Source: RGIG7378 sp964500525 (GTDB lineage: Bacteria; Bacillota; Clostridia; RGIG7378). From it: a stretch of DNA of 29,508 nucleotides. The notes below the pieces were generated by a model. The model saw nothing but the letters and a program-made list of their open reading frames with translations, was not told the DNA's origin and made no database searches. Where the stretch lies: assembly GCA_964500525.1 (NCBI GenBank), contig CAZCOE010000083.1:1-29508 (forward strand). The letters run 5' to 3'. Positions 23,394-29,508 of this stretch are shown here, piece after piece. Each line of letters opens with the position of its first letter. Position 1 is the stretch's first letter. A program made the position numbers and the translations under genes.

Positions 23394-24665
23394 ATGATAG
23401 CACTTATGTTGGGCAGCACCGGCCAACCGGTACAGGTTCTGCAATTAGCATTGAGTCGTGCAGGCATGTACGATGGCATTATAGATGGAGTCTTTGGAAC
23501 AGAAACCCTGGATGCAGTCCGCCACTTTCAATCCATCAGCGGCATCAGTACAGGGGGCGTGGTTGCCAGGCTCACATGGCAGAAATTGATGCCCTATCTC
23601 AAGGGCTACAGGAGGGTCTCTCTATCTGCAGGCAATACCCTATGGAGCATTGCCAAACAATACGGAACCTCCCTGGCAGCGGTTGTTACGGCTAATCCCG
23701 ATCTGGATCCCATGAACATTCCCTCAGGAACCGGAATTGTTATTCCCATGCCTTTTCCTCTGGTGCCCACCAACATTCAATACTCCTGGGAGCTCACCTC
23801 CTATATTGTGGAGGGGCTGACCATGCGCTACCCCTTCATAAAACTGGAAACACCGGGGAACAGCGTTATGGGCCATGGCCTGTACTCCCTGGTGATCGGC
23901 AGTGGCAGCAGAGGTGTCTTTGCAAACGCATCTCACCATGCCAACGAATGGATAACCACGCCTATGCTGCTGAAATTTGTGGAGGACTATGCACAGGCCT
24001 ACTCCATGGGGCGCAGTCTGGGAGGAGTATCGGCTGCAGAGCTGTACGAATACGACACCCTGTATGCCATGCCCATGGTTAATCCGGACGGGGTGGACCT
24101 GGTAACCGGAGTAATAAGCGACGGACCATATTACAGAACAGCCCTGGCCTACTCTGCGGACTACAGTTCCATACCGTTTCCCGATGGGTGGAAGGCAAAC
24201 ATTCGGGGTGTGGACCTGAATCTGCAATACCCTGCAGGTTGGGACATTGCCAAGGAGATCAAATTCTTGGATGGTTATGTCAGCCCCGGGCCACGGGATT
24301 ATGTGGGGCCATCACCTCTGTCCGAGCCGGAGAGCAGAGCTGTGTACAACTACACAAACAAAAACCTATTCGATATATCCCTTTCGTTCCACACCCAGGG
24401 CAGCGTTATCTATTGGAAATACCTGGACATGGAACCTCCGGGAGCTGCCGTAATTGGCAAGCGCATGAGTGTGGCCAGCGGTTACATATTGGAGGATACG
24501 CCCTTTGTTTCGGGACACGCCGGCTACAAGGATTGGTTTATTCAACAATTCAACAAACCGGGATACACTCCGGAAATGGGATTAGGAGAGAGTCCTCTGC
24601 CCTTGAGCCAATTTGACCAGATATATGCTGCCGGAAAGGCAATCCTGATAGAGGCAATGAAATAG
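23394..24665 (+). CDS. PG-binding/LysM/M14-family peptidase (gamma-D-glutamyl-diaminopimelate type)
   Basis: The 423-residue protein has a peptidoglycan-binding_1 domain (about 4-65, QPVQVLQLAL and GVFGTETLDAVRHFQ), a LysM domain (about 75-117, AGNTLWSIAKQYGTS) and an M14 zinc carboxypeptidase domain (about 130-423). Zinc ligands are H182 and E185 (HANE) and H333 (SFHTQG); the catalytic glutamate is E394 (YTPEMG); RGVDLNLQYP supplies substrate contacts. The combination matches the endopeptidase I group that cuts the D-Glu-diaminopimelate bond in wall or spore peptidoglycan. There is no signal peptide, which suits a cytoplasmic or sporulation-linked enzyme. The frame extends 70 codons upstream over the divergent tmcAL region; GGAGG fixes the ATG at 23394. 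Its stop lies one base from the stop of the convergent sigma gene. Confidence 0.92.
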   Translation: MIALMLGSTGQPVQVLQLALSRAGMYDGIIDGVFGTETLDAVRHFQSISGISTGGVVARLTWQKLMPYLKGYRRVSLSAGNTLWSIAKQYGTSLAAVVTANPDLDPMNIPSGTGIVIPMPFPLVPTNIQYSWELTSYIVEGLTMRYPFIKLETPGNSVMGHGLYSLVIGSGSRGVFANASHHANEWITTPMLLKFVEDYAQAYSMGRSLGGVSAAELYEYDTLYAMPMVNPDGVDLVTGVISDGPYYRTALAYSADYSSIPFPDGWKANIRGVDLNLQYPAGWDIAKEIKFLDGYVSPGPRDYVGPSPLSEPESRAVYNYTNKNLFDISLSFHTQGSVIYWKYLDMEPPGAAVIGKRMSVASGYILEDTPFVSGHAGYKDWFIQQFNKPGYTPEMGLGESPLPLSQFDQIYAAGKAILIEAMK

Positions 24666-24666
24666 G

Positions 24667-25212
24667 TCAGCTGTTGATAGACTCTGCGAATCTGTCATTG
24701 TTAATGAAGTCCTTTACCTTGTCCTTGATGCGAAAGACTCGGACGTTTATGGATGACACAGACATACCTGTAATATCAGATATCTCCTTGGAAGACAGAT
24801 GCTTAATGAATTTCAGGCAGAATATCCGGAGGTCCGTTTCGTTCAGGGCCTCCAGGGCCTTGCGGGCTGCGTCGGATTTGATGAGCTGCTCTTCTCTGAG
24901 CCGCTCCACCATTGTGCGTTCAAAATTCACACCATCCGACAAATCGTACATCTCGTCGATGTCTGTGATTTCCACCTTAACGTCTTTGCCGCGATTATAC
25001 GCCATGCAGGCGTACTTCGCCGCATTCATAAGCCACCCATCGGGATTGGGGTGAGTTTCCAGCATTTCTCTCTTGGAATATGCAAGTAGAAACACGTCCT
25101 GGACCAGATCGTCAGCATCAGCGGTGCAGTTAAGCAAGGCTCTGTGACAAATCAGATTGTAGATTTTGCGATAATTGTCGATGTAGAGATTAGTAAAAAA
25201 GTCGTCGTTCAT
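24667..25212 (-). CDS. ECF-type RNA polymerase sigma factor
   Basis: The 181-residue protein has a region 2 (about 10-80, including ADADDLVQDVFLLAYSKRE, and PDGWLMNAAKYACMAYNR) and a region 4 helix-turn-helix near the C terminus (HLSSKEISDITGMSVSSINVRVFRIKDKVKDFI), with no region 1 or 3. It directs RNA polymerase to a small regulon. No anti-sigma factor gene is found on either side, which is unusual for ECF sigmas. The ATG at 25212 has a GGAGGGAAGG site. A possible 26-codon frame overlaps its start. A consensus promoter lies 250 bases upstream. The convergent M14 gene ends one base away with no terminator between. Confidence 0.92.
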   Translation of the reverse strand: MNDDFFTNLYIDNYRKIYNLICHRALLNCTADADDLVQDVFLLAYSKREMLETHPNPDGWLMNAAKYACMAYNRGKDVKVEITDIDEMYDLSDGVNFERTMVERLREEQLIKSDAARKALEALNETDLRIFCLKFIKHLSSKEISDITGMSVSSINVRVFRIKDKVKDFINNDRFAESINS

Positions 25213-25289
25213 TGGTCCTTCCCTCCAAATGTGTCATGTATCGACATCAGGGGGTCCAAAAACAACCGATCCCAATCACGTCGATTCAT
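25209..25289 (-). CDS. Possible 26-residue leader ORF overlapping the sigma-factor start
   Basis: A short frame MNRRDWDRLFLDPLMSIHDT... ends with GGKDQ, and its TGA stop overlaps the sigma ATG (ATGA). The peptide is amphipathic and not low-complexity, and the exact overlap is of the type used for translational coupling. There is no good ribosome binding site in front of its ATG and a stop codon lies 16 codons upstream, so it may be chance. Confidence 0.3.
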   Translation of the reverse strand: MNRRDWDRLFLDPLMSIHDTFGGKDQ

Positions 25290-25465
25290 GATTTCGGTAA
25301 ACTGATTAATCCGGACGAGGATGTAGAGGGTAGGAATCTATTGGCCAGCGTCCAAACTGCTGTATATTATTCTGTTATTATAGCGGAAAAATTGACTGCC
25401 GTATATTGGAAAGAATTACAGAATTATGTGGTCAATATTGGTAATATTTCACAAAACCTACATAC

Positions 25466-25493
25466 ATAATAGGTATGTGTCGTCTTATGTCAA
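25466..25493 (-). promoter_or_regulatory. Consensus promoter upstream of the sigma-factor gene
   Basis: TTGACA (25493-25488) and TATTAT (25471-25466) are separated by 16 bases on the minus strand. The start would be near 25459, giving a leader of about 250 bases. A second isolated TATAAT at 25382-25377 lies closer. The region 25290-25593 holds no gene I can support. Confidence 0.6.
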
Positions 25494-25593
25494 AGTGTCG
25501 CAGCGTGAATTTGTGGGTGAAGTTGTACTTTGGGATTGGGGGTGTGGAGCATTAGTGTTATTTTTTTACAAAACAGCATCATTTAATATACGA

Positions 25594-25836
25594 TTACTTT
25601 TCCAGATAAAATCCCCAGAAACAGTTACTAAATTCTCCAGCCGCAAATCTTTTCGTTATTCCGTCAATTTCTATAGTGAATACATTAAAAACATGTTCTT
25701 GATGATATTGCGGATCGGTTATTGTAGCCGTTTCTCCAGTATCTCTCCATTCATAATCAAAAACGTTAATACCAAAAAGTATGACGTTTCCATCAGGGCC
25801 TGATGTTTTATATTTCCAAGACTTTTTAAATAGCAT
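25594..25836 (-). CDS. Small conserved-looking protein of unknown function
   Basis: The 80-residue product (MLFKKSWKYKTSGPDG..., with INVFDYEWRDTGET, DPQYHQEHVFNVFTIEIDG and a C-terminal FAAGEFSNCFWGFYL) has the regular beta-strand pattern and conserved-looking aromatic positions of a genuine small globular protein. No signal peptide or membrane segment is present. The ATG at 25836 has a well-placed GAGGTGA site, while the opposing plus-strand frame over the same DNA has none. It lies beside the insertion sequence and in the same direction as the Rhs toxin and immunity genes, so it could be part of the same accessory cluster that the IS later split. I cannot name the family with certainty. 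Confidence 0.65.
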   Translation of the reverse strand: MLFKKSWKYKTSGPDGNVILFGINVFDYEWRDTGETATITDPQYHQEHVFNVFTIEIDGITKRFAAGEFSNCFWGFYLEK

Positions 25837-26000
25837 TCCGTCACCTCATTTCGGAAAATCTCAAGGTAATCTCCTTTTGAAGATTTGATATTGAATCGGT
25901 AGTTTGACAGTTGAGTAATAGAAAAATCCCCGCAGGCCTTGAAAAACCTGTATTTTTTGTCAAATTCTCTTTAATTTTGTGTGGCTATTTGTGCGCATTT

Positions 26001-26024
26001 GTGCTATAATAGGAGGTAAGGAGG
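26001..26024 (+). promoter_or_regulatory. Extended -10 promoter and double ribosome binding site of the transposase
   Basis: TGCTATAAT (26002-26010) is a consensus extended -10. It is followed by two Shine-Dalgarno sequences, AGGAGG (26011-26016) and AAGGAGG (26018-26024), the second 7 bases before the ATG. If transcription starts about 7 bases after the -10, the first lies at the start site and only the second would be used. Confidence 0.65.
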
Positions 26025-26031
26025 ATTTGCT

Positions 26032-27744
26032 ATGAAACTTACATGTGCCGGTACCAAAAAGTCACCTACTTATTACATTCAAAAATCAGTGCGTATAGGG
26101 AACAAGACAACCACTAAAACCGTTGAGCGCCTGGGAAGCATTGAAGAAATCAAAGCTCGCTGTGGTAACCAGGATCCTATCGAATGGGCAAAGGAATATA
26201 CCAAAAAGCTTACCCTTGCCGAAAAAGAGTCCAGGCAAGGAATATTACTTAAATATTCTGCAACGCAGCTTATAGATAAAAACGTCCGTCGCTCCTGTAA
26301 TGCGGGTTACCTTTTCCTGCAGGATATTTATTATTCTCTCGGACTAGATAAAATTTGTGATCGAATCTCCGAAAAATATAAATTTGACTATGATTTAAAT
26401 GACATCCTATCCATGCTTGTTTATTCCAGAATTATTTCTCCGGGTTCAAAACGATCTTCCCTTTCCGACGCTCAGGCCTTTCTGGAACAACCGGAATGTG
26501 AGCTTCATCAAATTTACAGGGCTCTTGAAATCATATCTAAAGAGAATGATTTCTTCCAGTCTGAACTTTATAAAAACTCACAGCGTGTTATTGAGAGAAG
26601 AAAGGAAGTCCTCTATTACGACTGCACTAACTACTACTTTGAGATAGAAGATGAGGATGATTTCAGAAAATACGGGGTATCAAAGGAGAATCGCCCTAAT
26701 CCCATTGTCCAGATGGGACTGTTTATGGATGCTAATGGTATTCCCATGTCATTTTCTGTTTTCAATGGAAATGAAAACGAACAGCCTTCCATGTCCCCAT
26801 TAGAGCAAAAGATTATTAAAGACTTTGGCACTTCCGACTTTATCGTATGTACTGACTCCGGGCTTTCTTCCACCGCCAACAGGAAATTCAACAGCATTCA
26901 GGGAAGAAGTTTTGTTACAACACAGTCCGTCAAGAAATTAAAAGGCTTTCTTCAGGATTTCTGTCTGGAGGATGGCGGCTGGTATCTTCCTGGGAGTAAG
27001 AAAACATATAAGCTAAGCGAACTGAATGAAGAAGCAGATTATGAAAAAGTCTTTTACAAAGACAGATGGATAAATGAAGATAACCTGGAGCAGCACTTAG
27101 TCGTAACCTACTCCATTAAATATCGTAACTACAAAAGGACAATCAGGGAACGACAGATTGAAAGGGCAAGAAAGATTGTTGACTCACCCTCAAAACTTAC
27201 AGTGAAGAAAGCAAATGATCCAAAACGGTTCATAGAACAGAACCACTGTACTTCCGATGGTGAAGTTGCCGACAAAGTAATTACCTCTCTTGACCAGGCA
27301 CAGATAGAAGAAGAATCCAAATACGATGGAATCTATGCTGTTTGCACAAATCTTGAGTGGCCCGTTTCTGACATCATCAAAATTAACCAGAAGCGCTGGG
27401 AAATAGAAGAGTGTTTCAAAATAATGAAGACCGAATTCAAAGCCCGCCCTGTATACTTATCAAGGAAAGACCGGATTACTGCACACTTTACCACTTGTTT
27501 TACCGCGCTTATCATTTACAGAATTCTGGAAAAGAAGCTAGGCGAACGATACACCTGCGAAGAATTGATAAGCGCCATACGTGCTATGGATATGATGATT
27601 GCTCCAGGAGAAGGGTACATCCCTACCTACACACGTACTGACTTAACCGATGCTCTACACGAAGCTTTTGGCTTTAGGACGGATTACCAAATAACATCCC
27701 AGAAAAATATGAGGAAAATCATAAACCAGACCAAAAAGAAGTAA
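26032..27744 (+). CDS. IS1634-family DDE transposase
   Basis: The 570-residue protein has an N-terminal DNA-binding part (about 1-100) and an IS4-type DDE catalytic core with a large insertion. The first aspartate is in YYDCTNYYFE, the second in VCTDSGLSS, and the glutamate is in the WEIEECFKIMKTEF block (YREK-like signature) near residue 465. Conserved PIVQMGLFMDANGIPM and FVTTQSVKKLKGF segments support the IS1634 family. The frame is complete with no internal stop, so the copy could be active. The base composition is more A+T rich than the housekeeping genes to the left. Confidence 0.95.
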   Translation: MKLTCAGTKKSPTYYIQKSVRIGNKTTTKTVERLGSIEEIKARCGNQDPIEWAKEYTKKLTLAEKESRQGILLKYSATQLIDKNVRRSCNAGYLFLQDIYYSLGLDKICDRISEKYKFDYDLNDILSMLVYSRIISPGSKRSSLSDAQAFLEQPECELHQIYRALEIISKENDFFQSELYKNSQRVIERRKEVLYYDCTNYYFEIEDEDDFRKYGVSKENRPNPIVQMGLFMDANGIPMSFSVFNGNENEQPSMSPLEQKIIKDFGTSDFIVCTDSGLSSTANRKFNSIQGRSFVTTQSVKKLKGFLQDFCLEDGGWYLPGSKKTYKLSELNEEADYEKVFYKDRWINEDNLEQHLVVTYSIKYRNYKRTIRERQIERARKIVDSPSKLTVKKANDPKRFIEQNHCTSDGEVADKVITSLDQAQIEEESKYDGIYAVCTNLEWPVSDIIKINQKRWEIEECFKIMKTEFKARPVYLSRKDRITAHFTTCFTALIIYRILEKKLGERYTCEELISAIRAMDMMIAPGEGYIPTYTRTDLTDALHEAFGFRTDYQITSQKNMRKIINQTKKK

Positions 27745-27771
27745 AATAGCCACAAACTTTCAAATGCAAAC

Positions 27772-27812
27772 AACCCCACAAACCTAGAGTTTATGCGGTT
27801 TGTGGGGTTTTT
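27772..27812 (+). terminator. Terminator of the IS transposase
   Basis: A perfect 13-bp stem AACCCCACAAACC/GGTTTGTGGGGTT with a 12-base loop is followed by TTT. It lies 28 bases after the transposase stop, inside the right end of the IS. On the minus strand it could also shield the element from transcripts entering from the Rhs side. Confidence 0.85.
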
Positions 27813-27820
27813 AACTTCTA

Positions 27821-27958
27821 TCAACTGTCAAAGACGGGTCCGTCAATGCGGCAGCATTTGACAAAAACACTGGCTGACAAAAACACTGCCACAAAGACGT
27901 CTTCGGGTTTTTGTTTACCTGTAAACTCCTCGTGAACTATAAACCTCGTTCGCTCCAT
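27821..27958 (-). pseudogene. Small ORF broken by a 16-bp duplication and the IS insertion
   Basis: The frame starts MERTRFIVHEEFTGKQKPED with an ideal AAGGAGG site 7 bases upstream, then reads on for 45 codons to a TGA that belongs to the right inverted repeat of the IS. A 14-bp sequence CAGTGTTTTTGTCA is present twice at a 16-base period (27859-27872 and 27875-27888), which shifts the frame. Removing one copy gives DVFVAVFLSNAAALTDPS, a much more protein-like continuation. The gene is therefore doubly damaged. The function is unknown; the N-terminal part resembles small proteins carried by clostridial mobile elements, by memory only. Confidence 0.65.
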
Positions 27959-28042
27959 AGTTAAGCCTCCTTAGTTAGGATAGTAATTGGAAAAAAAGCC
28001 CTCCAACTGTTTCCTCACTTAAAGGCCAAAATGCAGCCCCTG

Positions 28043-28070
28043 ATTTTATAAATTCACAAATTGTTTACAA
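28043..28070 (-). promoter_or_regulatory. Candidate promoter for the broken small ORF
   Basis: TTGTAA (28070-28065) and TAAAAT (28048-28043) are separated by 16 bases on the minus strand, about 85 bases before the ORF start. Both boxes are imperfect, and the surrounding A+T richness makes chance matches likely. Confidence 0.3.
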
Positions 28071-28096
28071 ACAGTAGATGTACCTGTCGTGTACCA

Positions 28097-28215
28097 GCAA
28101 GCATCGCCTTTGTGCTACCACAAAGGCAAAACTTGTCAGGAGTTTCCTGAAACCTTTTAAGGGCTTGGGACTTTTCCAACAACACTGCCTTTTGTCCCCA
28201 AAAGGCGATGCTTGC
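28097..28215. repeat. Nested palindromic element with three hairpins
   Basis: The ends are a perfect 15-bp inverted repeat, GCAAGCATCGCCTTT (28097-28111) and its complement (28201-28215). Inside, GCCTTTGTG-CTAC-CACAAAGGC (28106-28127) and GCCTTTTG-TCCC-CAAAAGGC (28187-28206) form perfect hairpins that directly adjoin the outer GCAAGCATC/GATGCTTGC stem. A small CAGGA-GTT-TCCTG hairpin lies in the middle (28138-28150). The result is a compact multi-branched fold on either strand. No T-tract follows, so it is not a standard terminator. It could be a structured RNA, a recombination site or a MITE remnant. Confidence 0.7.
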
Positions 28216-28224
28216 CGGGATGTG

Positions 28225-28527
28225 TTATTGCCGATACTGAATTAATATAGATTCCACAAGTATTGCAAGCCGATAGTACACCACTAATTCATCTTTTTCC
28301 ATTCCTGTTGATTGATTTATCAATTCTGAAAAAGCAGCTTTTTGTGTTTTAGAAATAATCTCGCTTGATGGGAGTTCGACGAATTTTGATCGCTTTACCA
28401 GCTGTGTGCAATACCCCCCTATAATAGAATCAATAGCCATAAGTTCGGGAGAACTTCTACGCATTACCGTAGGAATGCTTGATTCTAAAAACGCTTTCAA
28501 AATGTACTCATGTTGTTTGTTTTTCAT
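28225..28527 (-). CDS. Candidate immunity protein for the Rhs toxin
   Basis: This is a 100-residue, mostly helical protein (MKNKQHEYILKAFLESSIPT..., ending LAILVESILIQYRQ) without signal peptide. Its ATG at 28527 lies five bases after the Rhs stop, with a GGTGA site that overlaps the end of the toxin gene. Position, size and spacing are those of the immunity gene in polymorphic toxin loci. A longer frame start inside the Rhs gene (28611) lacks a ribosome binding site. I do not recognise the family. The immunity role is inferred from context only. Confidence 0.7.
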   Translation of the reverse strand: MKNKQHEYILKAFLESSIPTVMRRSSPELMAIDSIIGGYCTQLVKRSKFVELPSSEIISKTQKAAFSELINQSTGMEKDELVVYYRLAILVESILIQYRQ

Positions 28528-28532
28528 TAGAT

Positions 28533-29508
28533 TCACCGATACCAGAAGGTTAAGATCTTGCCAGCTGATGTAAACATTCCGCCCTGTCCAGTTGAATAAG
28601 TTAAATTCCAAGATGCATTTCCATAATTGTAGTTGCAGGTATACTTCAATACAGAAGAATTTCGATTGGCAAAGCCCACTGCATCTTGTGTATATTTGAG
28701 CACATTGTTTCCCTTTGTCAATCCTTCACTTACTACATGTTTATTATAGTGGTATTTCATTGATTGATACCCTGACTTAAAGGTACCACTATCCCATGCC
28801 TTCGCAGCTTGTGAGACTTTTACCGCACTACCGGCAGCGCCTGTTATTGCGCCGGTAACGGCACCTGACAATGCCCCGTCACCCATTCCATTAAGTGCAG
28901 CTGTGCCTGCCCCACTCCAACTGCCAGTAGATACTCTATGACTTACTGCCCCCGTCGCAGCACCCATTGCAGCGCCAGAAACCATTCCAATAGCAGCTCC
29001 TTTGGCGGCGCCTACCGCAATAACGGCTGCTGCAGTTCCTGTACCTGCTGTTGCAACAGTGACGGCTGCTACAGCAGCAACGACAGCTACAACTGCAACT
29101 GCTGCTACGACTTTTTTAGCCCATCTTGGCCAAGTGCCAGTCTCGTCAGACATGTTAACCGGATTATTGAAGCAGTATGCAAACAAGTTATATTGCGCAA
29201 AATTCTCAAAATCTGCAGTTAATGTCTCTGGAATATCCGCATTGATCCACCGACCAACCTCAGGATCGTAATAACGGCTGGATACATAGTAGAGTTCTGT
29301 CTCACTGTCGTAGACGTATCCCCTATAGCGGATTGGGTTGTACTGTCCAAGAGTGCTTGCCAATGAGCCTGTCATCGACCTGAGCTGTCCCCATGCGTCG
29401 TAGGTGTAGCTTACTACCTCTGTGCCGGAGCAGTCGATAAGCCCTATTACATTACCCTGCAGGTGAGATATTACGTAGTATGTGTCTTTCAAGCTACCAA
29501 GGATATAA
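28533..29508 (-). CDS. Rhs-repeat polymorphic toxin, C-terminal part (5' end beyond the window)
   Basis: The frame is open to the window edge, so only the last ~325 residues are seen. It begins with YD/Rhs repeats (YVISHLQGNVIGLID, VVSYTYDAWGQL) and the Rhs core signature RYRGYVYDSETELYYVSSRYYDPEVGRWINAD, then NLFAYCFNNPVNMSDETG, the usual boundary before the variable tip. A long Ala/Gly/Val-rich hydrophobic segment (about 110 residues, possibly for membrane passage) leads to a C-terminal domain of about 85 residues with YHYNKHV and a terminal GGMFTSAGKILTFWY. A central His-Lys-His element and a final aromatic beta strand would fit a BECR-type RNase toxin, but this is not proven. The C-terminal tip and the downstream gene form a toxin/immunity pair. 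Confidence 0.9.
   Translation of the reverse strand, partial: YILGSLKDTYYVISHLQGNVIGLIDCSGTEVVSYTYDAWGQLRSMTGSLASTLGQYNPIRYRGYVYDSETELYYVSSRYYDPEVGRWINADIPETLTADFENFAQYNLFAYCFNNPVNMSDETGTWPRWAKKVVAAVAVVAVVAAVAAVTVATAGTGTAAAVIAVGAAKGAAIGMVSGAAMGAATGAVSHRVSTGSWSGAGTAALNGMGDGALSGAVTGAITGAAGSAVKVSQAAKAWDSGTFKSGYQSMKYHYNKHVVSEGLTKGNNVLKYTQDAVGFANRNSSVLKYTCNYNYGNASWNLTYSTGQGGMFTSAGKILTFWYR

Larger units (their letters stand above)
25903..27832 (+). mobile_element. IS1634-type insertion sequence
   Basis: Ends are defined by matching 12-bp inverted repeats TTTGACAGTTGA at 25903-25914 and TCAACTGTCAAA at 27821-27832, with looser similarity (AAAAA(T)CCCC) continuing inward. The element is about 1930 bp and contains one intact transposase gene with its own promoter, strong ribosome binding site and terminator. 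No target duplication is visible in the flanks (…CGGTAG left, GACGGG… right), so it is either an old insertion or was followed by a rearrangement. It interrupts a small minus-strand gene at its right end. Confidence 0.85.

Noticed and set aside
25426..25803. 125-codon plus-strand frame opposite the 80-residue gene
   Set aside because: The minus-strand gene has a GAGGTGA site and protein-like sequence; the plus frame has neither.
25837..25902. Continuation of the broken small ORF on the far side of the IS
   Set aside because: Without a recognisable target duplication the frame cannot be fixed; more than one frame stays open and none is clearly homologous to anything.
29490..29492. TTG as a start codon for the Rhs protein
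   Set aside because: The frame continues open to the window edge with Rhs-like sequence, so the gene is truncated by the window and does not start here.

Overview
The window looks like chromosomal DNA of a Gram-positive clostridial bacterium (Bacillota, class Clostridia). The reasons are the hfq-miaA-mutL-mutS-miaB block, the recG-rsmD-coaD block, strong AGGAGG-type ribosome binding sites, an AEC permease and a LysM/M14 peptidase of the type found in spore formers. The exact family is not resolved from sequence alone.

Left part (35-14059) is almost entirely minus strand and mostly housekeeping. Read in transcription order: an uncharacterised two-gene unit (a four-helix membrane protein, then an acidic helical protein); a membrane-anchored HtrA-type protease closed by a strong terminator; then the tightly packed series recG, rsmD, coaD, a coiled-coil protein, miaB, mutS, mutL, miaA and hfq. 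It combines DNA repair (RecG, MutS, MutL), tRNA A37 modification (MiaA, MiaB), rRNA methylation (RsmD), CoA synthesis (CoaD) and RNA chaperoning (Hfq). Several junctions are 4-base ATGA overlaps.

A plus-strand tRNA-Leu(UAA), whose A36-A37-A38 fits the MiaA/MiaB substrate pattern, marks the end of this block. It is followed by about 0.5 kb of composite repeats (heptameric TTCACT-type runs, 77-bp tandem units and an inverted copy) that run up to the ribosome binding site of a Gfo/Idh/MocA-type oxidoreductase.

The middle (15888-20238) carries the most striking item: one minus-strand operon of an MTA/SAH-type nucleosidase, a 950-residue TIR-NACHT-TPR-like protein, and an inositol-monophosphatase-family phosphatase. 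The gap between the first two is 12 bases and the last two overlap by ATGA. It resembles a STAND-type immune or signalling protein coupled to two nucleotide- or sugar-phosphate-processing enzymes.

Next come a divergent AEC permease, a small lipoprotein, tmcAL, a cytoplasmic-looking PG-binding/LysM/M14 peptidase and an ECF sigma factor without a visible anti-sigma partner.

The right end (about 25.5-29.5 kb) is visibly more A+T rich and accessory. It holds a small orphan protein, an IS1634-type insertion sequence that has cut a small gene already damaged by a 16-bp tandem duplication, a nested palindromic element, and the 3' end of an Rhs protein with its own C-terminal toxin-like tip and an adjacent 100-residue immunity candidate.
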